Shown here: positions 28,683-37,434 of the stretch, in pieces
How the letters are laid out: every line of letters starts with the position of its first letter
How positions within the stretch are numbered: position 1 is the first letter of the stretch
Assembly (NCBI GenBank): GCA_020073445.1
Contig: JAIQFE010000001.1
Coordinates: forward strand, 372,001 to 436,000
Length of the DNA stretch: 64,000 bases
Reading direction: 5' to 3'
From: Terriglobia bacterium
GTDB lineage: Bacteria > Acidobacteriota > Terriglobia > Bryobacterales > Bryobacteraceae
Notes under the pieces: model-generated
What the model was told of the DNA's origin: nothing
Seen by the model: the letters and a program-made list of their open reading frames with translations, nothing else
Database searches by the model: none
Translations under genes and position numbers: made by a program

Positions 28683-28863
28683 CGTACCTCGTGAGGCAAA
28701 AAGGGCGAAAGCAAAGTTTTTTTCACAAGTTCCGGTAAGATTAGCGGGTTTCGTTCGTCTAAACTAGAGGTAGAGTAGCCGGGTCGCCGAGGAACTTTCC
28801 CTCCCAGGAACTCGTCTTTACAGATTAAGGCAAGTTCAGGCTCGCTGGGGAGACGTCAACATC

Positions 28864-30300
28864 GTGAAAACAAAGTGGAAGATCGTTATCGGAGTAGTAT
28901 TGGCGCTGGCCGCCGTAGCTGGTACAGTGGCCAGCATTCGATATAGCCAGAGCGCCCAGGTGACGGTGCAGACCGCGACCGTGAGCAAGGGCGACCTGAC
29001 CTCGATTGTGACCGCCTCCGGTGAGATAACCCCCCGTACTTACACTGACTTAGGGGCGAACGCCCAGGGTCTGATCACGGACCTTCTGGTCAAGGAAGGG
29101 GACCGCGTTCACAAGGGTCAGGTGGTCGCCAGGATCGAAAGCATACAGGCGAACGCCGACGTTCAGGCGCAAAAAGCCAGCGTCGCATCCGCCGAAGCCG
29201 ACTCGGCCGCCTCCGAGGCCGGCCTGAAGATGCAGGACGACACCATCCGCACCCAGGAGGCCACCATCGAGCGCACCAAGGCCGATCTGGAATTAGCCCG
29301 GGTGACCTTTGAACGTTATGACGAGCTCTACAAAGCGGGCGTTGCGGCGAAAGCCGATTACGATCAGCGGAAGTCCACCTACGAGTCCCAGAAAGCGGGA
29401 CTGCGAGAGGCCGAGCTGCGGCTCCAACAGCTGGTATCGCAAAAAGCGCAGGCGCAGGCCCAAATCACCTCCGCTCAGCGGCGCGTATCGCAGGCGCAGG
29501 CCGGGCTGACGCGCGTGGCCGATATCCTGGCGAAGCATGATGTGATCTCGCCTCTCGACGGCATCGTGACCAATCTGCCCGTGCGCCTCGGAGAGACGGT
29601 GGTTCCGGGTATCCAGAACTCGGCCGCATCGGCTGTGATGACGATTGCCGATATGTCGCTGATCACGGCGCAAGTAAAGGTGGATGAGACCGACATCGTC
29701 AACCTGCAAATCGGCCAGAAGGCGACGGTGACCATCGATGCGGTCCCCGACCACACGTTTTCTGGGCATGTGATCGAAATTGGAAATACTGCCATTCTGC
29801 GGTCCACCGGACAGGTGGCTTCCAGCAGCGGCACCTCTTCCACGGAAGCCAAGGATTTCAAAGTGGTGGTCGCGCTCGACGATCCGCCCGACACGATTCG
29901 TCCGGGGCTCTCCTGCACGGCCAAAATTGTCACCGCTACGCGGCACGAGGTCCTCAACATCCCGATTCAGGCGCTCACGGTTCGGCAACAAGGCGAACTG
30001 GACGACGCGGCCGCTGCGGCCAAGAAGAAACAGAAGGACAATGGGCAAGCGCCTATCAATGTGGCGACCGAGAAATTGCGCCGCGAAGAAATCACTGGCG
30101 TGTTTGTGGTCGTGAATCAAAAGGCCGAATTCCGGAAGGTGGAAACGGGAATCACCGGCGCCACGGATATTGAGGTCCTGAAGGGCGTCGAGCCGGGAGA
30201 GCAGATTGTCGTCGGCAGTTATCAGGCCATTCGAACCATGCGGCCGGGATCCCGGGTGAAGGTGGATAATCGCAACGCGGTCATCGGAGCTGGGGGCTAG
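28864..30300 (+). CDS. HlyD/MacA-family periplasmic adaptor
   Basis: Start GTG 28864 with a GGGAG site. The 478-residue protein has an N-terminal anchor (VIGVVLALAAVAGTVASI) and lipoyl half-motifs (ITDLLVKEGDRVHKGQVVARIE and DGIVTNLPVRLGETVVPG). Between them is a long coiled-coil hairpin (about 95-225), followed by the beta-barrel (TAQVKVDETDIVNLQIGQKATV). It is a paralogue in design of the adaptor at 19606 but with a longer C-terminal domain containing a Lys/Gln-rich loop. Its ATPase begins directly after the stop codon. No permease follows. Confidence 0.88.
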   Translation: MKTKWKIVIGVVLALAAVAGTVASIRYSQSAQVTVQTATVSKGDLTSIVTASGEITPRTYTDLGANAQGLITDLLVKEGDRVHKGQVVARIESIQANADVQAQKASVASAEADSAASEAGLKMQDDTIRTQEATIERTKADLELARVTFERYDELYKAGVAAKADYDQRKSTYESQKAGLREAELRLQQLVSQKAQAQAQITSAQRRVSQAQAGLTRVADILAKHDVISPLDGIVTNLPVRLGETVVPGIQNSAASAVMTIADMSLITAQVKVDETDIVNLQIGQKATVTIDAVPDHTFSGHVIEIGNTAILRSTGQVASSSGTSSTEAKDFKVVVALDDPPDTIRPGLSCTAKIVTATRHEVLNIPIQALTVRQQGELDDAAAAAKKKQKDNGQAPINVATEKLRREEITGVFVVVNQKAEFRKVETGITGATDIEVLKGVEPGEQIVVGSYQAIRTMRPGSRVKVDNRNAVIGAGG

Positions 30301-31044
30301 ATGGCACAGGCCGCGGTACTGGATAAAGCGGAGCGCGGAGAGCAGCTCCGGCGCGATGGAGTCATCATTCGCACGTGGGATCTGATGAAGACCTATGTGA
30401 TGGGTGACCAGACCATCCACGCCGTCGCGGGCATCGATATCGAGATCAAGAAGGGCGAGTACGTCGCCATCATGGGTCCTTCCGGTTCCGGAAAATCGAC
30501 CCTGATGAACCTGATTGGTTGTCTGGACAGCCCGTCCTCTGGGTTGTACTACCTCAACGGCAACCTGGTCAGCGACATGGACGACGATGAGCTGGCGCGT
30601 ATCCGCAACAAGGAAATCGGATTCGTGTTCCAGACCTTCAATCTGCTGTCTCGCGCCACGGCGCTCCACAACGTGGAGTTGCCGCTGATCTACGCGGGAG
30701 TTTCTTCTCACCAGCGGGCCGAGATGGCCAAGGCCGCACTCAAAGAAGTGGATCTGCAGGAGCGCATGCTGCACAAGCCCAGCGAACTATCGGGCGGGCA
30801 GCGCCAGCGCGTGGCCATCGCGCGGGCCCTGGTGAACCATCCGTCGCTGCTGCTGGCCGATGAACCTACCGGCGCGCTCGATACCGCCACCGGCAACGAC
30901 ATCATGGCGTTGTTCGCGAAGCTCCACAAAGAGGGCAATACGATCGTGCTGGTGACGCATGAGCACGATATCGCTATGCACGCGCACCGCATCATCCACA
31001 TCCGTGACGGAAAAGTGGAAAAGGACGAGAAAGTCCAGAAGTAG
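30301..31044 (+). CDS. ABC transporter ATP-binding protein, MacB type
   Basis: ATG 30301 follows the adaptor's TAG with no gap. The 247-residue protein has Walker [11 protein letters not shown]-loop FVFQTFNL, signature [15 protein letters not shown], Walker [14 protein letters not shown] and a conserved H-loop VTHEH. It has an N-terminal extension of about 15 residues. Function is as for the 20866 ATPase. The expected FtsX-like permease is absent here as well: the next element is a pair of palindromes, then a protease on the other strand. Confidence 0.92.
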   Translation: MAQAAVLDKAERGEQLRRDGVIIRTWDLMKTYVMGDQTIHAVAGIDIEIKKGEYVAIMGPSGSGKSTLMNLIGCLDSPSSGLYYLNGNLVSDMDDDELARIRNKEIGFVFQTFNLLSRATALHNVELPLIYAGVSSHQRAEMAKAALKEVDLQERMLHKPSELSGGQRQRVAIARALVNHPSLLLADEPTGALDTATGNDIMALFAKLHKEGNTIVLVTHEHDIAMHAHRIIHIRDGKVEKDEKVQK

Positions 31045-31102
31045 TGGGGCCGGATTGCATCCTGCTCGCGGGTTTGTAACCCGCGTACCGCATGGACGCT
31101 CG

Positions 31103-31179
31103 GGGGACAGACAGCTCTGTCCACTCCCAGGATGGCGCAAAGTCACAAAATTACGTGAGGGACAGAGTAGCCTGTCCCC
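31103..31179. repeat. Palindromic element GGGGACAG...CTGTCCCC with two internal hairpins
   Basis: The 77-bp interval is bounded by GGGGACAG and CTGTCCCC, which can pair. Inside, GGACAGA-CAGC-TCTGTCC (31105-31122) and GGGACAG-AGTAGC-CTGTCCC (31159-31178) form two small hairpins. It sits between the convergent ATPase and M16 protease genes. Same ends and almost the same length as 12192-12267. Confidence 0.7.
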
Positions 31180-31204
31180 ACCTCGCTCCACCTGACTGCG
31201 AAAA

Positions 31205-33928
31205 CTATTTCGCCGATGCCGCGGCGGCCTTCTTGAAATCCCCCGCCTTGAAGTAGGAAATCGTCGCTGGATCGATCCACTTCTTAAATGTCGCGCTGAG
31301 CTGCGCGGGCGTCGTGTCGTTGATCTTCTTTTCCAGGTCGCTCTCGCGCTGCATCGTCCGGCCGAGCTCGGCCTGGCTCACCAGCAGCCCCACCAACTGG
31401 TTATCTTGCGAACGGCTCAATTGCCGCTCCTGCATGAGCGCCGTCTTGGCCGTAGCGACTTCTTCCGCGGTAAATCCATTGCTCACCGCCTTGGCGATCT
31501 CGTCTTTAAACGCATCTTCAACCTTCGCGGTGTTTTCGTTCTTGGCCGAGGCGACGGCGGCAAACACTCCATACTTTTCCTGCTGGCCCGCCCGGAAGTT
31601 GCTGTTCACGCCGTAGCTCAAACCCTCCTTCTCGCGGATACGGACCCACAGCCGGCTCTTTTCGTCGCCGCCCATGATGCGATCGGCCAGAACCATGGCC
31701 GGGTAGTCCGGATCCTGCTGATCCATGCTGACTGGAGTCACTGCATATAAATAGGCGTTGGCCTTGTCAGGCGCCTCAAGGGAGGTGTTGGCCGGGTTGA
31801 GCTTGGTCCAGCTTCGCTTGACCACCGCATAAGGCTTCGGACTCTTGAAGGAGCTGAACAGATCCTCGGCCAGTTTCCGGATCTCAGCGGCATCGAAATC
31901 TCCGACCACCGCAAGCTCGGCGTTCGATGCGCCATAGAAATCCGCGTAAAACTTCTTGGCTTCTTCGAGTTTGACCTTCTTCAACTGATCGATGTTCTCG
32001 TCGATGGTCAGCGTGTAGCGCGGATCGCCCGCCGGATAGGCGGCATTCAGATACCGGTTCATCGCGATGCTGGCCATGTTCTGCGGCTCGCTGCGCCCGG
32101 CCTCGAGCTGCGCAATCGACGCCTGCCGGATCTGCTCGAAATCGGACTCCGGGAAGGAAGGTTGCCGCAGGATTTCGGCGACCAACTGTAACGCCGGGAC
32201 CAATCCGGCTCGCACGGTGTCGATCCTAGCGCTTGCGCCGGTGAGCGCGCCGCTCACGTTGACTTGAGCCTTGATTTTGTCGAACTCGTCCTGCAATTGC
32301 TGCCGCGTGTGCTTCTGGGTACCGCGCATCAGCAAGGCGCCGGCCAGTCGGGGCGCCGCGTCTTTATTTGCAAGACTCTTCTCGTCGCCGAAATGCAGCT
32401 GAAGGTTCGCGACCACCGTCCCGCCGCGAGTCTTTTTGGGCAGCAGAACCAGCTTCAGACCGCTGGGAAGCGTGATGCGCGTGGTCCGCGCTTCGATATT
32501 AGCTGGCGACGGATCGAACACCTCGCCCTCCTCGACCGCTGCCTTGCCCTTGTAATCCTTAAGCTCGGCCATGATGTCCGGGCTGGGCGGAATCACCGAG
32601 CGGTCCGGCTTGTCGGAGGGGAGATAACGGCCGACGGTCCGATTGTCGGATTTCAGATACTGCTTCGCCACGCGCGCGACATCTTCCGGAGTCACTTTTT
32701 CCACCTGATCGCGATTCAGGAAGAGCAGGCGCCAGTCTCCCATGGATCCCCATTCGCTGAGGACCAGTCCCACGCGGCCCGAGTTATTCAGTTGCAGATC
32801 GATGTTCTTGAGCAGCCGGGTTTTTGCACGGTCCACTTCTTCCTTGTTGGGCGGTTCCTTGATCAACCCGTCGATCACGCTCAGCATGGTTTTTTCAGCG
32901 TCGTCGAGAGACTTGTCCTTGGCCACGGTTGCGCTGAACATCTCCACGCCCGGATCATGCAGCGAATAATTCTCGGCGTCGGCGGAGACGGCTTTCTTGC
33001 TCTCGACCAGCGCTTTATACAGACGTCCCGCTGGCGCTTCGGACAAGATCGCAGAGAGCACATCCAATGCCGGCGAATCCGGATGGGCGCCGGCAGGGAC
33101 GTGGAACGCCATCATGACCGACTGGTGATCGCCTACGCGCCGCAGAATCACCTCGCGTTCGCCATCCTGGGTCGGTTCTTCTGTGTAGGTTGGCTGGAGC
33201 TTGCGGGTGGGCTTGGGAATGCTTCCGAACAACTCGTTGATCCAGCCCAGCGTCTTCGTGGGATCGAATTTCCCGGCCACCAGCAGCATGGCGTTATCGG
33301 GCTGGTAGTAGTTGCGATAGAAAGCTTGCAGTTTCTCTATGGGAACCTTTTCGATATCGCTCAGCGTGCCGATGGGGCTGCGTCCGTAGGAGTGCCATAG
33401 ATAGGCGGTCGAGAGAACGCGCTCTTCCAGCACCCGGTCGGGGCTATTCTCGCCCCGTTCGAATTCGTTGCGCACCACGGTCATCTCGCTGTCCAGGTCG
33501 CTCTTTGCGACGCGCGAATTCACCATGCGGTCCGATTCCATTTCGAGCGCCCAGCGCAGATCGGCATCGCTGGCGGGCACGGTCTCGAAATAGTTGGTTC
33601 GATCCCAGGACGTGGACCCGTTGAAGTCGTTGCCATGCGCGCTCAGTTCGCCCATGATCTCTTTGTGCTTCTGGGTTCCCTTGAACAGCATGTGCTCCAG
33701 CAGGTGAGCCATGCCGGTCTCCCCGGCGCCTTCGTGCCGCGATCCCACCATATAGGTCACGTTGACCGTGACCGTCGGCTTGGAGTTGTCGGGGAACAGC
33801 AGCACCTGGAGGCCGTTATCCAGGCGGTACTCGGTGATACCCTCCACCGAGGTGATTTTCGTTTGGGCCGGAGCCGTGGAGGCCAGGAGCAGGCCCAGAA
33901 TCAGAGCGAGGGGCGCCAGATTTCTCAT
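31205..33928 (-). CDS. Secreted M16-family zinc metalloprotease (two-module)
   Basis: ATG 33928 gives a signal peptide (MRNLAPLALILGLLLASTAPAQ) and a 907-residue product. An earlier in-frame TTG at 34069 would overlap the cupin gene and adds no signal. The N-terminal M16 module has the inverted zinc motif HLLEH (75-79) with the glutamate in VRNEFERGENSP. The C-terminal half is a second, inactive M16 module (LPSGLKLVLLPKKTRGGT...). The two modules should enclose a peptide in a clam-shell chamber in the periplasm. It is unlinked to other protease genes here and ends near the palindromic element. Confidence 0.92.
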   Translation of the reverse strand: MRNLAPLALILGLLLASTAPAQTKITSVEGITEYRLDNGLQVLLFPDNSKPTVTVNVTYMVGSRHEGAGETGMAHLLEHMLFKGTQKHKEIMGELSAHGNDFNGSTSWDRTNYFETVPASDADLRWALEMESDRMVNSRVAKSDLDSEMTVVRNEFERGENSPDRVLEERVLSTAYLWHSYGRSPIGTLSDIEKVPIEKLQAFYRNYYQPDNAMLLVAGKFDPTKTLGWINELFGSIPKPTRKLQPTYTEEPTQDGEREVILRRVGDHQSVMMAFHVPAGAHPDSPALDVLSAILSEAPAGRLYKALVESKKAVSADAENYSLHDPGVEMFSATVAKDKSLDDAEKTMLSVIDGLIKEPPNKEEVDRAKTRLLKNIDLQLNNSGRVGLVLSEWGSMGDWRLLFLNRDQVEKVTPEDVARVAKQYLKSDNRTVGRYLPSDKPDRSVIPPSPDIMAELKDYKGKAAVEEGEVFDPSPANIEARTTRITLPSGLKLVLLPKKTRGGTVVANLQLHFGDEKSLANKDAAPRLAGALLMRGTQKHTRQQLQDEFDKIKAQVNVSGALTGASARIDTVRAGLVPALQLVAEILRQPSFPESDFEQIRQASIAQLEAGRSEPQNMASIAMNRYLNAAYPAGDPRYTLTIDENIDQLKKVKLEEAKKFYADFYGASNAELAVVGDFDAAEIRKLAEDLFSSFKSPKPYAVVKRSWTKLNPANTSLEAPDKANAYLYAVTPVSMDQQDPDYPAMVLADRIMGGDEKSRLWVRIREKEGLSYGVNSNFRAGQQEKYGVFAAVASAKNENTAKVEDAFKDEIAKAVSNGFTAEEVATAKTALMQERQLSRSQDNQLVGLLVSQAELGRTMQRESDLEKKINDTTPAQLSATFKKWIDPATISYFKAGDFKKAAAASAK

Positions 33929-34017
33929 GGTTACTAGACTATCATCCTGATATTTAGACGCGGGGCATCCTGAAGTGTAGACGTGGGTAAGCCTAAAACG
34001 ACAGGCGGACGGCCTCG

Positions 34018-34572
34018 CTAGCGCTCGAAGCGGTAAGGAATCTTGTCCGTATCGAGGGGCAAGCGCCAATGGTCCGGGTCCTCGTACTGATAGGCCTGAT
34101 TGACGAGATTGAGCAGCAGCGCCGGTTCGTGGGAAATGTTCCGTACCCCATGGAAAACGCCGGGCGGAATGATCAGCAACGCCGGCCGCATGGCACCGAG
34201 GCGAAACTCATTGATTCGGCCGTAAGTGGGCGAGTTCTGGCGTGCATCGAAGAGCACGATCTGCAGCGCCCCGTGGCTGGCAAACAGCCTGTCTGTGGTG
34301 AGGCGGTGGACGTGCCAGGCCGAAATGCTTCCCGGGTTCATGACGCTCTGAAAAACCTGGTCGACGTCGCCGTCATCCAGCATCCAGTCACGCCGGAAGA
34401 CTTCGCATAGAACGTCGCCCCCGCTCTTCAGAACGTTTTTCATCTCCCGGACGCGCACCCCTTCGATGGCGTCCTGCAAGGAGTTCCAATCGGACGTCAC
34501 GCTTTGCCGGTCTTGTTGAGCCCCCAGGCTGTTTGAAATCGATACCTCCGCGGACTTCGTGGAAACAGCCAT
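34018..34572 (-). CDS. RmlC-like cupin (dTDP-4-dehydrorhamnose 3,5-epimerase family)
   Basis: The 184-residue protein begins at ATG 34572 with a good site (GAGGGAGA). The cupin core reads ISAWHVHRLTTDRLF, then PALLIIPPGVFHGVRN and LLLNLVNQAYQYEDPDHWRLP, the pattern of RmlC-type sugar epimerases. The catalytic His/Asp pair could be His in AWHVH plus an Asp, but I cannot verify it. Only 3 bp separate it from the GT gene upstream, so the two form one unit, likely for making and using a nucleotide-sugar. Confidence 0.82.
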   Translation of the reverse strand: MAVSTKSAEVSISNSLGAQQDRQSVTSDWNSLQDAIEGVRVREMKNVLKSGGDVLCEVFRRDWMLDDGDVDQVFQSVMNPGSISAWHVHRLTTDRLFASHGALQIVLFDARQNSPTYGRINEFRLGAMRPALLIIPPGVFHGVRNISHEPALLLNLVNQAYQYEDPDHWRLPLDTDKIPYRFER

Positions 34573-34575
34573 GAT

Positions 34576-35706
34576 CTATTCTCCCTCGCCGCTCGGCGTT
34601 GGAGGCAAGCCGCGAAAGCGCCTCAAATACTGAATGAAGCCTCCCGGACGGCGATATTTCAAGCGTAGCTCCACCGCTTCCGGATGCACGCCCCAGGATC
34701 CCGCCCAACGCCGAATTCTCTTGCGCACGGCACCGGCCAGAGGATAGGTGTACGATTTCTCTGTCGGCCAGCCCCGGAATGGAGCCAATCGGCGGCGGAC
34801 AAATTCGCGGGCAGAAATCACCGCCCCCCTCCAGAGTGGCGGATTGGCCTGGACAATCGAAGCCTGCTCGGCGATCGCGATCAGGACCTTCTCGCGGTAC
34901 TGGGCATCCGCATGGATGCGTTCAAAGACGGCTTGATTCTCGAGATGCTCCCGATTGGCGTAGGCACCCGGACGGCCGCCGGAAGGCAAGGCGATCGCGG
35001 TGAAATGCGGGATATACCTCAGATCCTTGCCCAGGGAGCCCGCGCGAAACAGCCAGTCCTGCGAGGGGGTGGCATGACACTCTTGATGGTGACGCCAGGG
35101 GCCGACCTCGTCCGCCAGCTCGCGGCGCATCACCCAGAACGACGCCGGTACGGAGAGATGCGCTGCATAGCGGCGTTCGATAATCAGATCGCCGCAGGTG
35201 AACACGCCGTGCTTATCCATTTTCACGATGAGAGGCCAAACCAGGTCTGCCCCGGTTTCGTTCAGCGCGCGGACGGCCGTCTCCAGGTGATCTGGAAACC
35301 AGAGATCGTCGTGATTCAGGTAGGCAAGGAACCGCCCGCGGGCGCGCAACACGGCCTCATTGTTCGGCCCCGATTGGTCGCCGCAGTTTTGAGCCAGATT
35401 GACGAATCGGACGCGCGGGTCGCCGATCTCGCGAATGACGTCGGCAGTGTCGTCGGTACAACCATCGCCCACCACCCACATCTCCCAGCTGGATAGCGTC
35501 TGGCGGCGGACGGATTCCACGGCGAATCGCAGCACACTGCTGCGGTTGTAGGTGGCTGTGATTATGGAAACAACGGGCTGTCTGTCGAGATCCACATTTG
35601 CCTGGAAGGGCGCGCTTTCTTCCACGAGGATAGCGGGCACCTGGGATAAGACGCAACCACATGCAGCGGCCGGTGCTGCCGAACTGCTTGACTTTACTGG
35701 CTTCAC
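34576..35706 (-). CDS. GT2 family glycosyltransferase
   Basis: The 376-residue product has a Ser/Ala/Cys-rich N-terminus (about 1-40), then VSIITATYNRSSVLRFAV, VGDGCTDDTADVI, GPNNEAVLRARGRF and YLNHDDLWFPDHL, with the Asp of the metal site in NHDD. The C-terminal third is basic and ends in a Pro-rich tail. No membrane segments. It is transcribed with the RmlC-like gene downstream and divergent from the kinase gene at 35756 (49 bp between starts). Specificity unknown. Confidence 0.86.
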   Translation of the reverse strand: MKPVKSSSSAAPAAACGCVLSQVPAILVEESAPFQANVDLDRQPVVSIITATYNRSSVLRFAVESVRRQTLSSWEMWVVGDGCTDDTADVIREIGDPRVRFVNLAQNCGDQSGPNNEAVLRARGRFLAYLNHDDLWFPDHLETAVRALNETGADLVWPLIVKMDKHGVFTCGDLIIERRYAAHLSVPASFWVMRRELADEVGPWRHHQECHATPSQDWLFRAGSLGKDLRYIPHFTAIALPSGGRPGAYANREHLENQAVFERIHADAQYREKVLIAIAEQASIVQANPPLWRGAVISAREFVRRRLAPFRGWPTEKSYTYPLAGAVRKRIRRWAGSWGVHPEAVELRLKYRRPGGFIQYLRRFRGLPPTPSGEGE

Positions 35707-35755
35707 TAGATTAACTTAACGATTCGACGTGGGCCGCTCATCGGCCGCTCGTATT

Positions 35756-36199
35756 ATGGCGGAACACGACCGCGTAGCGGCACAAACCGTCGAGGAACTG
35801 CTCGAATCCAGCCTGGAAAGCGTGGATCAAGCGGAAGACACCGTATTGCGGCTGGCCACGGCGATGGGTTTCGACGAAGACGACATGCATAGGATCGGCA
35901 TCGCGGTACGGGAATGCATGGTTAACGCCGTGGTGCATGGCAACCGTTATCATTCGCGCAAGAAGGTGCACCTCACCGTCTCGCGTAACGGGGAACGGTT
36001 GGAGATCCTGGTGGGAGACGAGGGCGGGAGCTTCGACGCATCGAAGATACCCGATCCGCTGGCGGAAGAGAATCTTCTGCGGCAGTCCGGCCGGGGATTG
36101 CTGATGATGCGGGCGTTCATGGACGAGTTTCAGGTGCGGCCGCGTGAGCCGCTGGGCACTGAAGTCAGAATGGTGAAGTACCTGGCCAAAGCCGGGTAG
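35756..36199 (+). CDS. Anti-sigma-type ATP-binding kinase (RsbW/SpoIIAB-like, HATPase_c_2)
   Basis: I use ATG 35756 (MAEHDRVAAQ); GTG 35729 adds nine residues. The fold shows the N-box VRECMVNAVVHGNRYH, then LEILVGDEGGSFD and GRGLLMMRAFMDEF, the ATP lid and G-boxes of GHKL kinases. Such proteins bind a sigma factor or STAS antagonist and phosphorylate it on serine. The STAS gene is 27 bp downstream. Promoter for this block must lie in the 49 bp facing the GT gene. Confidence 0.88.
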   Translation: MAEHDRVAAQTVEELLESSLESVDQAEDTVLRLATAMGFDEDDMHRIGIAVRECMVNAVVHGNRYHSRKKVHLTVSRNGERLEILVGDEGGSFDASKIPDPLAEENLLRQSGRGLLMMRAFMDEFQVRPREPLGTEVRMVKYLAKAG

Positions 36200-36226
36200 T
36201 ATGCGCGAGCCAAAAGGAGGCTAGAC

Positions 36227-36571
36227 GTGAGTGTGAAAATGACCACCCGACAGGTGGGTGACGTGACGGTAGTCGACGCGGTGGGCCGGATCACGCTGGG
36301 CGATGGCGCCAGCACGTTCCGGGATACGATTCGAGATTTGGCCGCAGGCGGCAAGAAGAAACTCTTGCTCAACCTGGCCGAAGTATCCTATATCGACAGC
36401 TCGGGCATCGGGGAGATGGTGTCCGGCTTTACTACCGTGACGAATCAGGGTGGGCAGGTAAAGCTGCTGAACCTGACCAAGCGGGTGAAGGACCTCCTGC
36501 AGATCACAAAGCTATATACCGTGTTTGAGGTGTTTGAGGACGAGGCGGCGGCCGTCCGGAGTTTTTCCTAG
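36227..36571 (+). CDS. STAS-domain anti-anti-sigma factor
   Basis: GTG 36227 has AAGGAGG seven bases upstream. The 114-residue protein has the STAS core, with the phosphorylatable serine in IDSSGIGEM. It should be the substrate of the kinase at 35756, and in the dephosphorylated state would sequester it (partner switching). No cognate sigma factor or PP2C phosphatase is present in this block, so those components are elsewhere or the target is not a sigma factor. Confidence 0.92.
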   Translation: MSVKMTTRQVGDVTVVDAVGRITLGDGASTFRDTIRDLAAGGKKKLLLNLAEVSYIDSSGIGEMVSGFTTVTNQGGQVKLLNLTKRVKDLLQITKLYTVFEVFEDEAAAVRSFS

Positions 36572-36648
36572 GCCGGAACAGCGGCAAATCACTCGGGCCG
36601 TAAAGAAACGGGGAGAATTACGGCGGCGGCGCCTCACTGTTAATTGAG

Positions 36649-37347
36649 ATGCTTCCGGGCCAAGTTGCCGTTAGGAACACTCTTATGGTCCCCATCCGCG
36701 AACGCAAGACCTATTCCGTGCTGCTGGCCGATGACCTCACGTTGGTGAGGGAAGGGCTGGCGGCATTGTGCGCGCTACACGCCCAGTTCCAGGTGGTGGG
36801 CCAGTGTTCGGATGGAGCCTCGGCACTGAGCATGATCGAAAGCCAGAGGCCGGATCTGGCCGTGCTGGACCTGAACCTGCCAGACCTGTTTACTATGGAA
36901 ATCGTGCGGCGGGTCCGGGATGCCAACCTGCCCACCAAAATCGTCGTCCTATCCATCCGGAAGGACCGGAAGACGGTGGTGGAGGCCCTGCGAAGCGGAG
37001 TCAGCGGGTTCTTGTTGAAATCGGCGCCTTCGAGCGAACTGCTGGAAGCCATGGACCAGGTCCTGGACGGCAGTATCTACGTTTCCCCCCAGTTGGAACT
37101 CAACAAGATCTTCAGTACCAACCATAAGAACGCGCCGGAGGACCCTCTGGATCTGCTGAGCGCCCGCGAGTATCAGGTGTTTTCGCTGTTAATTGAGGGC
37201 GTACGGGCCAAGGAGATCGCGGCCCGCCTGGAATTGAGTCCCAAAACCATCGACACTTACCGCGCGAGTCTTATGCGCAAGCTCGACATCCACGATGTGG
37301 CCGGACTGGTGAAGTTCGCCATTAACCGGGATCTGACGTCCACCTAG
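36649..37347 (+). CDS. NarL/FixJ-family response regulator
   Basis: The 232-residue protein has an N-terminal receiver with the acidic pair ADD and Asp74 in AVLDLNLPD as the phosphoacceptor, Lys in the GFLLKSAPSSELL loop, and a C-terminal LuxR-type HTH (about 165-225, LSAREYQVFSLLIEGVRAKE). ATG 36649 is the longest start; ATG 36685 would still keep the full receiver. No histidine kinase lies nearby, so it is an orphan here. It may be transcribed with the kinase-STAS pair (77-bp gap). Confidence 0.9.
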   Translation: MLPGQVAVRNTLMVPIRERKTYSVLLADDLTLVREGLAALCALHAQFQVVGQCSDGASALSMIESQRPDLAVLDLNLPDLFTMEIVRRVRDANLPTKIVVLSIRKDRKTVVEALRSGVSGFLLKSAPSSELLEAMDQVLDGSIYVSPQLELNKIFSTNHKNAPEDPLDLLSAREYQVFSLLIEGVRAKEIAARLELSPKTIDTYRASLMRKLDIHDVAGLVKFAINRDLTST

Positions 37348-37434
37348 TGGAGCAGGTTAATGGGGGAGGATATCCCTGCGCGTGCGTGCCCCACATCGGA
37401 CCGACCTGATACACTTAGGGTTTAAGGGGTTTCC

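Noticed and set aside
29293-30774. A 493-codon frame antisense to the adaptor and ATPase genes
   Set aside because: Fully overlaps intact genes with clear motifs on the plus strand, and the translation is low-complexity without domains.
34018-34069. Extended start of the M16 protease at TTG 34069
   Set aside because: It would overlap the RmlC-like gene and gives no signal peptide, while ATG 33928 gives a clean one.
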